DNA of 64,000 nucleotides from Lacrimispora sphenoides. GTDB taxonomy: Bacteria > Bacillota > Clostridia > Lachnospirales > Lachnospiraceae. The stretch spans positions 2,254,001 through 2,318,000 of the forward strand of contig NZ_FOIP01000001.1 in NCBI RefSeq assembly GCF_900105215.1. Reading direction: 5' to 3'. The notes below the pieces were generated by a model. It saw only the letters and a program-made list of their open reading frames with translations. It was not told the origin of the DNA and ran no database searches. The position numbers were made by a program, and so were the translations under genes. Shown one piece after another: positions 46,923 through 58,569 of this stretch (positions are counted from its first letter, which is position 1; each line of letters opens with the position of its first letter).

Positions 46923-46966
46923 ATGCCTTAAAACCGTATAATAATCTGAATGCGGCTTTAAGGCAT
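46923..46966. repeat. Inverted repeat upstream of the D,D-carboxypeptidase gene
   Basis: ATGCCTTAAA and TTTAAGGCAT form perfect 10-bp arms, with CCG/CGG just inside. No T run follows on either strand. It sits in the leader of the gene starting at 46990. Confidence 0.6.
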
Positions 46967-46989
46967 ATTTCATGTCAGGAGGATGATAC

Positions 46990-48420
46990 GTGAATCGGAG
47001 GATAAAAGTACTGATTAGCTGCATATTGGTCAGCCAGCTGTTTCTAATGACTGTATATGCGAAACCGGACTGGCCGTCTGATACGGGCATCCAGGCGGAA
47101 GCCGGGATTGTTATAGACGGGGATTCAGGGGCCGTCATATTTGGCCAGAATATCCATGCCCCTTATCCGCCAGCCAGCATAACGAAGATTTTGACTGCTC
47201 TTATTGTTTTAGAGAACGCGAAACTCGACGACATGGTGACCTTTTCAAAGGATGCCATTTACAATGTGGAGGAGGGCAGCGGCAATAAATTAAATGTTGA
47301 TACAGGTGACAAGCTTTCTGTGGAAGACTGTCTCTACTCTCTGATCCTTCATTCCTGCAACCAGGCAGCGAATGCTCTTGCGGAGCATGTGGCCGGCAGC
47401 AGAGAGGGATTTGTAGACATGATGAATGATAAGATCAAGGAGCTTGGCTGTACGGAAAGCCATTTTGACAACCCGTCAGGGCTTAATGGAGACACCCAGT
47501 ATGTGACTGCCTATGATATGGCATTCATAGCAAAGGCTGCTTACAGCAATAAAAAGCTTGTGGAGATCAGCTCTGCAATCAGCCATAATATTCCTCCCAC
47601 ATCCAATAATCCGGAGGGGCTTACCATTTACAACGAGCATCGTCTGGTAAAGACCAAGGATACAAAGAGTGAATTTTATTGTCCGTCAGCAGTGGCAGGA
47701 AAGACTGGATATCTAATTAAAGCAGGAAATACCCTTGTGACCTATGGGGAGCAGGATGGAAAAAGGCTTATCTCCGTTATTTTAAAGGGAAGCCCAAAGC
47801 AATATTTTATTGATGGTAAAGCTCTTTTGGAATTTGGCTTCAGCCGTTTTGAAAACTTCCCTGTTACAGGGAATGAAACCAGTTATATATCAGGGGAAGA
47901 TCCTGTTGAGATAAAAGGGACATCTTATAAACCCTCTGATCTGGAATTAGAACCGGACAGCGCAATAACCCTTCCCAAAGGAGCCGAGTTCTCCCAGGCG
48001 GATAAGACTCTTGTAACAGAGCTTCCGAAAGGAAGTCCAAAAGGGGCGGTAGCTATGATCCAATATACCTACAATGACAGAAAGGTGGGCCAGGCCTACT
48101 TAATGGAAAAGAATGCTCCGGAACCAACGAGCCAGGAATCAGAACAGGGATCCACAGATGCAAAACCAGTGGAATCAGAAACAAATTCAGGCGGCAATAA
48201 AAAGTCATCGGATAATAAGGGAAGCAGAGTGCTTACGATAGCTGGAATTGCTGCTTTTCTTGGACTGGCAGGCGGCGGAACCGGATTTTTCATTTATAAG
48301 AAAAAGAAAGAGGCCAGAGAGATTGCTCTCAGAAGAGAAGAGAGAAGGCGGCGCTTAAAAGCGGAAGGGGCAGAAGAAGCGTTTGAAAAGATTTTAAAAC
48401 AACGCCGGAATAAAAAATAA
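46990..48420 (+). CDS. D-alanyl-D-alanine carboxypeptidase (PBP5/DacF-like)
   Basis: A 476-residue S11 peptidase that trims D-Ala from peptidoglycan stem peptides. A signal peptide is followed by the catalytic SITK (SxxK), SCN (in place of the usual SGN or SDN) and KTGY motifs. A beta domain follows, then a Glu/Ser/Asn-rich linker, one membrane helix (about 415-437), and a very basic cytoplasmic tail, so it is anchored from the C-terminal side. Start GTG with CAGGAGG; strong terminator downstream. It may serve in vegetative or sporulation wall remodelling. Confidence 0.92.
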   Translation: MNRRIKVLISCILVSQLFLMTVYAKPDWPSDTGIQAEAGIVIDGDSGAVIFGQNIHAPYPPASITKILTALIVLENAKLDDMVTFSKDAIYNVEEGSGNKLNVDTGDKLSVEDCLYSLILHSCNQAANALAEHVAGSREGFVDMMNDKIKELGCTESHFDNPSGLNGDTQYVTAYDMAFIAKAAYSNKKLVEISSAISHNIPPTSNNPEGLTIYNEHRLVKTKDTKSEFYCPSAVAGKTGYLIKAGNTLVTYGEQDGKRLISVILKGSPKQYFIDGKALLEFGFSRFENFPVTGNETSYISGEDPVEIKGTSYKPSDLELEPDSAITLPKGAEFSQADKTLVTELPKGSPKGAVAMIQYTYNDRKVGQAYLMEKNAPEPTSQESEQGSTDAKPVESETNSGGNKKSSDNKGSRVLTIAGIAAFLGLAGGGTGFFIYKKKKEAREIALRREERRRRLKAEGAEEAFEKILKQRRNKK

Positions 48421-48440
48421 ATATAAGAATAAAAGAAAAT

Positions 48441-48474
48441 GAAAAGGACCAGCTGGGGAAGCTGGTCCTTTTTC
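48441..48474 (+). terminator. Terminator of the carboxypeptidase gene
   Basis: AAAGGACCAGCT pairs with AGCTGGTCCTTT around a short loop, followed by TTTTT. Confidence 0.9.
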
Positions 48475-48715
48475 GGAGAAGGTATTTCGTTTCTTATGGG
48501 GTGTAGCAAAAACTATATAATGTATTGGGGGGGGGGTTACATTTATTAATATAACTCATTTTTCTGAAAAAGTGTCAACAAACATTCATGAATTTTAAAA
48601 TTAAAATTGTGCATTTTCCCTCCGTTTATTCAGTGGATTGTGGAAAAAACATAGAAAACAGAAAGAATACGTGTATTCCTTGTGCGTTCTCTCTACAGGC
48701 TCTTAAGGGATATTT
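48475..48715. other. Intergenic region upstream of the arabinose operon
   Basis: No gene is supported here. A run of ten Gs lies at 48527-48536, unusual in an AT-rich gap. The rest is AT-rich with no recognised motif until the promoter at 48716. Confidence 0.6.
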
Positions 48716-48744
48716 TTGTAAAACCTGCCTTCTTGTGGTAAAAT
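48716..48744 (+). promoter_or_regulatory. Promoter of the arabinose operon
   Basis: TTGTAA (48716-48721), 17-base spacer, TAAAAT (48739-48744). It is the only good hexamer pair upstream of abfA and ends just before the AraR-like site. Confidence 0.7.
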
Positions 48745-48755
48745 ACATAAAAACA

Positions 48756-48779
48756 ACTTGTGCAATGGTGCGTACAAGT
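48756..48779. promoter_or_regulatory. Candidate AraR operator
   Basis: ACTTGT (48756-48761) and ACAAGT (48774-48779) are inverted halves with GTACAAGT on the right resembling the GTACAA core of Bacillus AraR sites. It lies just past the expected transcription start, a typical repressor position, and araR is the last gene of the operon. Confidence 0.6.
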
Positions 48780-48853
48780 AATAGATTATAGTTAGAGGAT
48801 ATTTTGTCACTCTTATAAAAAGGTATTTGGAACATAACAAGTCTGGTTTATGA

Positions 48854-50392
<1,539 letters not shown>

Positions 50393-50414
50393 TGAAAGAG
50401 AGGGACAGTAAAAC

Positions 50415-51908
50415 ATGGTGAAAAAAGAATATAAATTTTGGTTTGCAACAGGCTCTCAGGATCTTTACGGTGAGGAATGCTTAAGGAATGTTGCGTATCA
50501 TTCACGAATCATCACGGAAAGACTGAACGCATCCGGTGCTCTTCCCTATGAGGTGATTTTAAAACCGGTGCTGATTGATAATACCTCCATACGCAGGCTG
50601 TTTCATGAAGCTAACACCGATGAGTCCTGCGCCGGCGTGATTACCTGGATGCATACCTTTTCTCCTGCTAAGTCCTGGATCTTAGGGCTTCAGGAGTACC
50701 GGAAGCCTTTGCTTCATCTGCACACCCAGTTTAACCGGGAAATTCCCTACGATACCATTGATATGGATTTCATGAATGAGAACCAGTCGGCCCACGGCGA
50801 CCGGGAATTCGGGCATATGGTCACCAGAATGGGGATTCCGAGAAAGGTGATCGCAGGTCATTGGGATGATGAAGGAGTCCAGAGGCGGATCGGTTCCTGG
50901 ATGCGGACTGCGGTGGGAATTATGGAAAGCAGTCATATCCGCGTGGTCCGGGTTGCGGACAATATGAGAAACGTGGCGGTTACTGAAGGGGATAAGGTAG
51001 AAGCCCAGATGAAATTCGGTTGGGAGATCGATGCCTATCCAGTCAATGAAATCACAGATTATGTAAAGGATGTGGCAGCAGGTGATATCTCTTCCCTAGT
51101 AGAGGAATATTACAGCAGATACGAAATTTTAACGGAAAGTATGGGCCATGAGGAATTTAAGAACCATGTGGCGGTTCAGGCGCAGATCGAGCTTGGCTTT
51201 GAACGGTTTTTAAAGGATAAGGATTATCAGGCAATAGTCACTCATTTTGGGGATTTAGGCTCTTTAAAGCAGCTTCCCGGCCTTGCCATCCAGCGCCTAA
51301 TGGAAAAGGGCTATGGCTTCGGGGCGGAAGGAGACTGGAAGACAGCAGCCATGGTGCGCCTGATGAAGATCATGACCGAAGGGGCAAAGGACGCGAAGGG
51401 AACTTCCTTTATGGAGGATTACACCTACAACCTGGTTCCCGGCAAAGAAGGGATCTTACAGGCCCACATGCTGGAGGTTTGCCCCACCATCGCGGATGGA
51501 ACAGTTGGCATCAGGGTAAATCCGCTGTCCATGGGAGAGAGGGAAGCACCTGCACGTCTTGTATTTACTGCAAAGGAAGGGAAGGGGATAGCAACATCCC
51601 TGATTGATCTGGGCAGCCGTTTTCGCTTGATTATCAACACTGTAAATTGTAAAAAGACGGAAAAGACCATGCCAAAGCTTCCGGTTGCCACTGCGTTCTG
51701 GACACCTGAGCCAAACCTTACCACAGGAGCGGAGAGCTGGATTTTAGCCGGCGGCGCCCACCATACGGCCTTTACCTATGATCTGTCGGCAGAACAGATG
51801 GGTGACTGGGCGGAAGCTATGGGAATTGAAGCTGTTTTCATTGATGAAAAAACCACCATCAGAGATTTGAAAAATGAATTGAGATGGAATTCTATGGCGT
51901 ATCGTTAA
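50415..51908 (+). CDS. araA: L-arabinose isomerase
   Basis: A 497-residue isomerase converting L-arabinose to L-ribulose. It has the family N-terminus FWFATGSQDLYGEE and the metal-binding and catalytic segments with Glu and His (MEDYTYNL, LEVCPTIADG, GGAHHTAFT). Full length, and its Mn2+-binding C-terminal region is intact. It starts 22 bases after abfA with GAGAGGGA before its ATG, and the kinase gene follows after 60 bases. Confidence 0.97.
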   Translation: MVKKEYKFWFATGSQDLYGEECLRNVAYHSRIITERLNASGALPYEVILKPVLIDNTSIRRLFHEANTDESCAGVITWMHTFSPAKSWILGLQEYRKPLLHLHTQFNREIPYDTIDMDFMNENQSAHGDREFGHMVTRMGIPRKVIAGHWDDEGVQRRIGSWMRTAVGIMESSHIRVVRVADNMRNVAVTEGDKVEAQMKFGWEIDAYPVNEITDYVKDVAAGDISSLVEEYYSRYEILTESMGHEEFKNHVAVQAQIELGFERFLKDKDYQAIVTHFGDLGSLKQLPGLAIQRLMEKGYGFGAEGDWKTAAMVRLMKIMTEGAKDAKGTSFMEDYTYNLVPGKEGILQAHMLEVCPTIADGTVGIRVNPLSMGEREAPARLVFTAKEGKGIATSLIDLGSRFRLIINTVNCKKTEKTMPKLPVATAFWTPEPNLTTGAESWILAGGAHHTAFTYDLSAEQMGDWAEAMGIEAVFIDEKTTIRDLKNELRWNSMAYR

Positions 51909-51968
51909 ATAAATAACAGGGGCCGCCCTTTAGGAAAAAGGGCGGACATAATTCAGGAGGGGTTTCAA

Positions 51969-53567
51969 ATGATGGAAAAACAAATAGGGGCAGCGATCCG
52001 GGAAGGGAGAACCGCTCTGGGAATAGAGCTTGGCTCCACGCGAATTAAAGCCGTACTGGTAGATGAAGAACATAATCCCATTGCTTCCGGCAGCTATGAC
52101 TGGGAAAACCAGTATGTAGACGGCGTCTGGACCTATTCCATACCGGATATCTGGGAGGGAGTAAGGGAAAGCTATAAAAACATGGCACAGGAGGTGAAAG
52201 AGCGGTATGGGGAGACGCTTACCACCATTGGAGCCATCTGTTTTTCTGCCATGATGCATGGATATATGGCATTTGACAAGGAGGGGAAGCTGCTGGTGCC
52301 TTTTAGGACCTGGAGAAATACCATGACAGAAGAGGCTTCGGAAAAGCTGACGGAACTGTTCTCCTTTCAAATCCCCCAGAGATGGAGCATTGCCCACCTC
52401 TATCAGGCAATCCTTAACCAGGAAAAGCATGTGCCGGAAATTGATTACCTGGTTACCCTAGAAGGCTATGTCCACTGGAAGCTGACGGGAGAGCGGGTCC
52501 TTGGCATCGGAGACTGTGCAGGGATGTTTCCCGTGGACTGCGCTGCAAAGGATTTTCATGAGCGCATGATAGAACAGTTTGATGAGCTGGTTGCACCCTG
52601 TCAGTTCCCCTGGAAGCTCCGGGATATTATGCCAAGGGTGCTGACAGCAGGAGAGAGGGCTGGGAGCCTGACCGAGGAAGGGGCACGGCTTCTTGATGCC
52701 AGCGGGAATTTAAAGCCTGGAATACCCCTTTGCCCGCCGGAAGGTGATGCCGGGACTGGGATGACGGCTACCAACAGCGTGGCAAGAAGAACCGGCAATG
52801 TATCCGCCGGAACCAGTGTGTTCGCTATGGTGGTGCTGGAAAAAGAGCTTTCCAGAGTCTATCCGGAAATCGATATAGTCACCACTCCAGCCGGTGATGC
52901 AGTAGCAATGGTTCACTGCAACAACTGTACCTCAGATTTAAACGCCTGGGTTTCCCTGTTTGAGGAATTTGCGGATGCGGCGGGAATGAAAATAGACAGG
53001 AATACCTTGTTTTCCACTCTTTACCAGAAGGCCCTGGAAGGAGACAAAGATGGGGGAGGTATGCTTTCCTACGGCTATCTGTCAGGAGAGCACATCACTC
53101 ATTTTGAAGAGGGAAGGCCTTTGTTTGTCAGGACACCGGAAAGCCGGTTTAATCTTGCAAACTTTATGAGAGTCCATCTTTATACCGCTTTGGGAGCATT
53201 AAAGATGGGAATGGATATTCTCTTTAAGGAAGGAGTCCGGCTTAATGTGCTTTTGGGCCATGGAGGACTATTTAAGACTAAGGGAGTGGGACAGCGGATC
53301 ATGGCTGCCGCCCTGGGCGTTCCGGTTTCCGTCATGGAAACAGCTGGGGAAGGAGGAGCCTGGGGAGCTGCTCTTTTAGCTTCCTACATGCTTAAGAAGG
53401 AGGAGGGGGAATCCCTGGATCATTACCTGGCTGAAAAGGTATTTAAGGATGATGGGGGGACCAGAATGGAGCCTGATCCTGAGGATGAAGCAGGTTTTCA
53501 GGCCTTTATGGAACGGTACAAAAATGGACTTTCCATTGAGCGTGCCGCGGTAGATAACTTAAAATAA
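51969..53567 (+). CDS. FGGY-family carbohydrate kinase, probable L-ribulokinase
   Basis: A 532-residue FGGY kinase. The N-terminal ATPase phosphate loop is [15 protein letters not shown], and the second half holds a [17 protein letters not shown] segment for substrate and ATP. Sequence-only assignment would waver between xylulokinase and ribulokinase, but its place between araA and araD makes L-ribulose 5-kinase the likely role, replacing classical araB. GGAGGGG precedes the start at 51969; a second ATG follows immediately at 51972. Confidence 0.88.
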   Translation: MMEKQIGAAIREGRTALGIELGSTRIKAVLVDEEHNPIASGSYDWENQYVDGVWTYSIPDIWEGVRESYKNMAQEVKERYGETLTTIGAICFSAMMHGYMAFDKEGKLLVPFRTWRNTMTEEASEKLTELFSFQIPQRWSIAHLYQAILNQEKHVPEIDYLVTLEGYVHWKLTGERVLGIGDCAGMFPVDCAAKDFHERMIEQFDELVAPCQFPWKLRDIMPRVLTAGERAGSLTEEGARLLDASGNLKPGIPLCPPEGDAGTGMTATNSVARRTGNVSAGTSVFAMVVLEKELSRVYPEIDIVTTPAGDAVAMVHCNNCTSDLNAWVSLFEEFADAAGMKIDRNTLFSTLYQKALEGDKDGGGMLSYGYLSGEHITHFEEGRPLFVRTPESRFNLANFMRVHLYTALGALKMGMDILFKEGVRLNVLLGHGGLFKTKGVGQRIMAAALGVPVSVMETAGEGGAWGAALLASYMLKKEEGESLDHYLAEKVFKDDGGTRMEPDPEDEAGFQAFMERYKNGLSIERAAVDNLK

Positions 53568-53595
53568 TACGGAAAGCAAAAAGGAGGAAGCTGAC

Positions 53596-54294
53596 ATGCT
53601 GGAAGAACTTAAAAGGATTGTATACGAGGCAAACATGGAATTGCCCAGAAGAGGACTTATCACTTATACCTGGGGAAATGTCAGCGGAATTGACCGGGAA
53701 CAGGGGCTTTTCGTAATTAAGCCCAGCGGGGTGGTTTATGAAGAACTGACGCCAGAGGATATGGTGGTCATGGATCTTGACGGTAATCAGGTGGAAGGAA
53801 AGTTAAGGCCTTCCTCTGATACTGCCACCCATCTGGAACTTTATAAGGCATTTAAGGAAATAGGAGGGATCGTTCATACCCATTCCCCCATGGCTACATC
53901 CTGGGCCCAGGCAGGAAGGGCCCTCCCCTGCTATGGAACCACCCATGCGGATTACTTTTACGGGGAGATTCCATGTGCCAGAAATCTCACGGAGAAAGAG
54001 ACCCGGGACGGGTATGAGAAGAATACGGGAGCCGTGATCATCGAAACCTTTAAGGATAGGAATCCCATGCATGTTCCGGCGGTTTTATGCAAAAACCATG
54101 GACCCTTTACCTGGGGAACCGATGCAGCAGGTGCGGTCCACAATGCCGTTGTGCTGGAGGAAATCGCAAAGATGAACCTTATGACGGAACTGTTGAATCC
54201 CTCGGTTTTACCGGCGCCCAAGTGCATGCAGGATAAACATTTTATGCGCAAGCATGGGCCGAATGCATATTACGGCCAGAATAAAGAATCATAA
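53596..54294 (+). CDS. araD: L-ribulose-5-phosphate 4-epimerase
   Basis: A 232-residue class II aldolase-fold epimerase turning L-ribulose 5-phosphate into D-xylulose 5-phosphate, which enters the pentose phosphate pathway. The zinc His pair is in IVHTHSP, the third His near KNHGPFTWG, and the substrate-phosphate contacts in NVSG and KPSG. Length is standard. AAAAGGAGG precedes the ATG. The regulator gene begins 10 bases after its stop. Confidence 0.96.
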   Translation: MLEELKRIVYEANMELPRRGLITYTWGNVSGIDREQGLFVIKPSGVVYEELTPEDMVVMDLDGNQVEGKLRPSSDTATHLELYKAFKEIGGIVHTHSPMATSWAQAGRALPCYGTTHADYFYGEIPCARNLTEKETRDGYEKNTGAVIIETFKDRNPMHVPAVLCKNHGPFTWGTDAAGAVHNAVVLEEIAKMNLMTELLNPSVLPAPKCMQDKHFMRKHGPNAYYGQNKES

Positions 54295-54304
54295 GGAGCC
54301 CTAT

Positions 54305-55405
54305 ATGGCGGAGGACAGCGGAAAAGCAAAGTATTATCTGTTAATGGAAGAACTGAAAAAGGATATTATTTCAGGTAAGAGAAAGCCGGGCGACCGGCTG
54401 CCTTCGGAAAATGAACTGTCGGCCTCCTGTCATGTAAGCCGCCACACGGTGAGAAAAGCAATTTCCATTCTGGAACAGGAGGGATTTATTACGGCAGAAC
54501 ATGGCCGGGGAACCTTTGTTTCCAGAAAAGCGGGAGGAAAAAAAGGGTCAGGAAATATCGCGGTGATTACCACCTATTTGTCTGATTATATTTTTCCGCG
54601 GCTGATCCAGGGAATCGATCGTGTACTCACGGCAAACGGTTACAGCATTATACTGAAAAATACGGGAAACAGCAGGTTCAAGGAAAGCAGATGTCTGGAA
54701 GAGATCCTTGAAAAGGACATTGACGGGCTCATCATAGAGCCAAGCAAAAGTGAGATCATGTGCGGCCATAAGGGGCTTTATGAGAAGTTGGATTTTTACC
54801 AGATTCCCTATGTATTCATTCAAGGTTGTTACGCCCACATGATGAACAAACCCCATATCCTGATGGATGACTGTATGGGTGGGTATCTGGTGACAAAGCA
54901 TCTGATCGAATTAGAGCATAAGCACATCTTGGGAATATTCAAGGCTGACGATAGCCAGGGAAGGGACCGGCACAAAGGCTATGTAAAAGCTCTTCAGGAG
55001 GCGGGATTTTCTTATGATCCGGATATGGTTGTCTGGTTCCACACCGAGGACCGTACGTCAAAGCCATCAGGCGCGTTAAGGCTTAAGCTGGAAGAAGGAG
55101 TGTTAATTGACGGAATCGTCTGCTACAATGACCAGATTGCCTTTGAGGTCATGAAAACCATTGAAAAGAGCGGGCTTTCCGTGCCTGAGGATATTTCTGT
55201 AACAGGCTATGATAATTCCTTTATCGCAGAAAATGGGATTGTGAAGCTGACCACCATCGCCCACCCCCAGGAGCGGCTGGGGGCGATGGCGGCGGAGCTT
55301 CTTATAGAAAAGATGAACAATGTTCCCGATGAAGAAAGCAGAGTGGAGCGGATCTTAAAGCCGGAGCTGATAATCCGGGAGTCCTGTAAAGACCGGCGGA
55401 TTTAA
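54305..55405 (+). CDS. araR: GntR/LacI-type arabinose repressor
   Basis: A 366-residue regulator joining a GntR HTH (about 10-75, LPSENELSASCHVSRHTVRKAI) to a LacI/PBP1-type sugar-binding domain (about 85-366), the AraR architecture. It should bind L-arabinose and release the operon promoter; the palindrome at 48756-48779 is its probable site. The ATG at 54305 follows AAGGAG; the longer frame from 54254 overlaps araD. Being last in the operon implies autoregulation. Confidence 0.92.
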   Translation: MAEDSGKAKYYLLMEELKKDIISGKRKPGDRLPSENELSASCHVSRHTVRKAISILEQEGFITAEHGRGTFVSRKAGGKKGSGNIAVITTYLSDYIFPRLIQGIDRVLTANGYSIILKNTGNSRFKESRCLEEILEKDIDGLIIEPSKSEIMCGHKGLYEKLDFYQIPYVFIQGCYAHMMNKPHILMDDCMGGYLVTKHLIELEHKHILGIFKADDSQGRDRHKGYVKALQEAGFSYDPDMVVWFHTEDRTSKPSGALRLKLEEGVLIDGIVCYNDQIAFEVMKTIEKSGLSVPEDISVTGYDNSFIAENGIVKLTTIAHPQERLGAMAAELLIEKMNNVPDEESRVERILKPELIIRESCKDRRI

Positions 55406-56715
55406 AGGGAGACAGACTTGAGTCTTCCCATGTAAAATACGCATCCCAGGATCAGGGTCCCGGAAAGAAGGAAGAGCAGCTGCATTCCGGTTATGGGAAG
55501 TCCCCCTATTTCCAGGGTAGGAAACACCCTGAGTAAGAAGGCTCCAAGAAGGGTGGAAAGAAAGCCGCAAAGCCCTGCATAGGAGGAATTGGAGCTGACA
55601 TAAAGCACCCGTTTTTCCGCAGGGGCATAATGATACTGAAGGTTAAAGACGGATATGGCAATGCCTCCCCAGGCAGCGCCGGACAATGCCTGTAATATAG
55701 GCTGAAGGGTATAGCAGGTTTCCGGGGTCATGAAAAGCCAGCTGGCATGGACAAGTCCCAGCATTCCCATGGAACAGCGGGCTGCCAAAAGCCAGGAAGT
55801 AGCATCGGCCAGACGCCCCCAGAGCCAGGCCGCCAAAACACGGACAGTTGAGGAAATGAGGCCTAAAAAGGTAATGTATGTATAATCTAACTTAAGTCCT
55901 GTAACCATGTATACGCTGAAAAATGGGCCTGCGATCTGAAGGGCCAGGTTCCAGAACATATAGGTGAGCATGACCTTCCGGTACTCCTTATCGGCCAATG
56001 GCTTCCATAATGCATCCTGAAGCTTTTGGCGGTGGGGAAGACTCTCCGGTTCACTGATAGAGGAGAGACACCAGAAGTCCATACAGGCGACGAAAAAGAC
56101 TACAGTTCCTACCACCAGAAATCCGGTCTGTTCCATGGAAACGCTGCGGAACCGGTCCATGACCCATCCCATGGTCAGGCTTAAGATGGTGGAAAAGGCA
56201 AAAGCAAAGGAATCCTTTTTTCCCAGATAGTTTCCTCTCATGTGCTGTGGAACCAGCTGTAAGATCCAGTTCCCTGTCCCGGTTCCAATAAAGGCCCCGA
56301 AAAAATGAGCGATTCCATAAATAGTGATTACCGCTGCCAGGCGAAGTCCGGGATTTCTAATAAACAAGGGCACAAAAAAGACGGAAGCCAGAAGGAGCCT
56401 GTGAATAAAAGAAAAACTGGAAATCAGGCATTTTTTCCGGCAGAGGCTTTCCAAAAGGATGGAGGAAAACATCTGAAGAGTACAGAGAAGTACCGGGATG
56501 GAACCGATGATCCCGTTTATGGAATCCGTGGCTCCCAGTGAATTGGCATAGCCGGAGAGAAATGCTCCGGTGGTCAGTGTAACGATCCCATTGGCGCAGC
56601 AGCCCTCTGCAATAAAGAGTCTTCTGCCTTTGGTAAAATCTGCTTCTGTCATAGTGGTTCCGCTGAAATAGGTGCGGGACACTTTTTCTTTTAAGAGTAA
56701 TACTGCTTCAATCAT
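55402..56715 (-). CDS. Major facilitator superfamily transporter
   Basis: About 437 residues with roughly 12 membrane helices; I see no substrate-specific motif. The gene overlaps araR tail to tail by 4 bases. The start is uncertain: ATG at 56715 (GGAAG upstream) or 56652; the frame stays open to 56829. The first membrane helix begins near the TEADFTKGRRLFIAEG segment, so all starts preserve the core. Adjacent to AraC regulators and the arabinose operon, sugar or sugar-derivative transport is plausible but unproven. Confidence 0.78.
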   Translation of the reverse strand: MIEAVLLLKEKVSRTYFSGTTMTEADFTKGRRLFIAEGCCANGIVTLTTGAFLSGYANSLGATDSINGIIGSIPVLLCTLQMFSSILLESLCRKKCLISSFSFIHRLLLASVFFVPLFIRNPGLRLAAVITIYGIAHFFGAFIGTGTGNWILQLVPQHMRGNYLGKKDSFAFAFSTILSLTMGWVMDRFRSVSMEQTGFLVVGTVVFFVACMDFWCLSSISEPESLPHRQKLQDALWKPLADKEYRKVMLTYMFWNLALQIAGPFFSVYMVTGLKLDYTYITFLGLISSTVRVLAAWLWGRLADATSWLLAARCSMGMLGLVHASWLFMTPETCYTLQPILQALSGAAWGGIAISVFNLQYHYAPAEKRVLYVSSNSSYAGLCGFLSTLLGAFLLRVFPTLEIGGLPITGMQLLFLLSGTLILGCVFYMGRLKSVSL

Positions 56716-56884
56716 TGAACTTCCGTGACATAACTGCCACAATCCCCTTTTCTTTTTGTTAGATATCTGATATTCTGTTTTTAAAGGTTTTCCTCTCTCT
56801 ATATTGCCAGTATAATGGAAGGGATACAAGAGGAAAAAGAAGCGAAAAACTGGAGGATTCCGACCGAGGTGACAGGAGGAAACT

Positions 56885-57700
56885 ATGGAACATTACTTAA
56901 ATTTAAAGGCCGTACTTCCGGTGAGGGCGTTAAATGCAGGATATCTGGTGACAGGCGGTAAGGGACGCCATGCGGACCGGGTCATGGATTCCTTTGAGAT
57001 TATCTATGTAAATTCCGGGATCCTGGGGATTGCTGAAGAAGACATAACATATAACGTGGAGGAAGGGGAAGCGCTGATTCTGTTTCCCGGAAGGCATCAT
57101 TGGGGGACAAGAGAGTTTGAGGAAGATTTGAATTTTTACTGGCTTCATTTTCATCTGGAAGAAGAGGCGGTGAGGATTGGACGGGATATTATGTCCCTGC
57201 CTCAGCTTATCCGTATCAGAAAGCCGGAGCAGTTTGAGGAACTTTTCCGCCGTTTTATCAAGCGGCAGGATGTCTTAAGGGGCGACCGGACTATCTTAAA
57301 CCTTGTGCTTTTAGAATTGCTGTGCGAGCTCAGTGACTCCCTTTCTCCAATGGAGGTGACCGGGCAGAAAGTACTTTTGGCAAACCAGGCGGGACAGTAT
57401 ATCAGGAATCATTTTGAAGAGCCTTTATCCTCTTCCATACTTGCCGACAGACTGGATTGCAGCCCGGATTACCTGGGACGAGTCTACAATGCTGTTTATG
57501 GGAAGACACTTACGGAGGGGATCCACGAGGCACGGCTTAATAAGGCGTGCAGAATGCTCATAGAGACAAACCAGACAGGAAATGAAATTGCCTACCAGTG
57601 TGGATATCAGGATGTGGATTATTTCAGAAGGATCTTTAAGAGGTATATGGGAATAACGCCAAAGGAATACCGACAGACGTATCGTTTGGTGGGAAGATAA
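56885..57700 (+). CDS. AraC-family transcription regulator
   Basis: A 271-residue regulator with an N-terminal cupin-like ligand domain (about 20-100, ending in FPGRHHWG) and C-terminal HTH pair (SSILADRLDCSPDYLGRVYN and GNEIAYQCGYQDVDYFRRIF). CAGGAGG precedes the ATG. It diverges from the MFS transporter gene over a 170-base gap and may control it. A bidirectional terminator overlaps its 3' end. Confidence 0.9.
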   Translation: MEHYLNLKAVLPVRALNAGYLVTGGKGRHADRVMDSFEIIYVNSGILGIAEEDITYNVEEGEALILFPGRHHWGTREFEEDLNFYWLHFHLEEEAVRIGRDIMSLPQLIRIRKPEQFEELFRRFIKRQDVLRGDRTILNLVLLELLCELSDSLSPMEVTGQKVLLANQAGQYIRNHFEEPLSSSILADRLDCSPDYLGRVYNAVYGKTLTEGIHEARLNKACRMLIETNQTGNEIAYQCGYQDVDYFRRIFKRYMGITPKEYRQTYRLVGR

Positions 57701-57740
57701 AAAAAGCGGCAGGGGAGGAGTGCTCACCTTGCCGCTTTTC
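57697..57740. terminator. Bidirectional terminator between convergent AraC genes
   Basis: AAAAAAGCGGCAGG pairs with CCTTGCCGCTTTT; A and T runs on the two sides let it end both the plus-strand gene (57700) and the minus-strand gene (57724). Confidence 0.85.
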
Positions 57741-58569
57741 TGTATTCTGCGGGAGAAGTACCGGTTTGTTTTTTAAAGATGCGGCTGAAATATAAGGGAT
57801 TGTCATAGCCGACAATGCTTCCGATTTCACCGATGCCGTAGTCAGTGCTTTCAAGCAGCTCCTGGGCCTTTTTCACCCGGATGGAGGTTAAGTACCTACG
57901 GGGAGGCATTCCAGTATACTGCTTAAAACTGCGGATAAACCAGCAGGTGCTCATATGCAGCTTTTTGGCATAATGGTCAATTTCGATATCCGTAGATAAG
58001 TTCTCGTGAAAATAATGGACCGCTTTTTCCATTTCTTTCTGTATTTCAGTTTTTTGCAAACCCCCTTCCTCCCTTTGCCGCTTTAAAAGCAGGAAAAGCT
58101 GCATGAGATGAAGGGTTGCCAATTCCTCGAAACAGGGGCGGGGGAGCTGGAGTTCACGGATTATGGAAAGAAACAATTCCTGGTATTTGGATGAAACACC
58201 GGTGTATAGGATTCTACTGTCATGAAAGCCCACCTGGGTTATGAAATCTTTGGCTTCTTTACCTGTGAAATGAAGCCAGAATACTTCTGGCTTATCTTCC
58301 AGATAATAGGCGTATTTCTGAGGTTCGTCAGGTTTATAAAGTACCATATTTCCGGCAGGGACTTCTACGGTCTCATTTTGGAAGGAAAACCATGCATTTC
58401 CTGATGCGACGTATAAAAGCTGATAATCAGGACGTCCCAAAGGCCGTATGGTGGACATGACGGGGTGGGTAATCAGGCGGTAGACGCCGCAGCTGTTTGC
58501 CTTAAGAGGAAGAGTGAGGTCCTCCAGTTCGTCGTCCGTCAGATTCATATAGCCTGTGTTGGTGTACAT
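57724..58569 (-). CDS. AraC-family transcription regulator
   Basis: A 281-residue AraC regulator with N-terminal cupin sensor (about 30-120, VPAGNMVLYKPDEP) and C-terminal HTH pair (IDHYAKKLHMSTCWFIRSFK and IGEIGSIVGYDNPLYFSRIF). AAAAGGAG precedes its start. It is convergent with the previous AraC gene and has no obvious target next to it: upstream is the 1-kb noncoding gap, so any target lies elsewhere. Confidence 0.9.
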   Translation of the reverse strand: MYTNTGYMNLTDDELEDLTLPLKANSCGVYRLITHPVMSTIRPLGRPDYQLLYVASGNAWFSFQNETVEVPAGNMVLYKPDEPQKYAYYLEDKPEVFWLHFTGKEAKDFITQVGFHDSRILYTGVSSKYQELFLSIIRELQLPRPCFEELATLHLMQLFLLLKRQREEGGLQKTEIQKEMEKAVHYFHENLSTDIEIDHYAKKLHMSTCWFIRSFKQYTGMPPRRYLTSIRVKKAQELLESTDYGIGEIGSIVGYDNPLYFSRIFKKQTGTSPAEYRKAAR

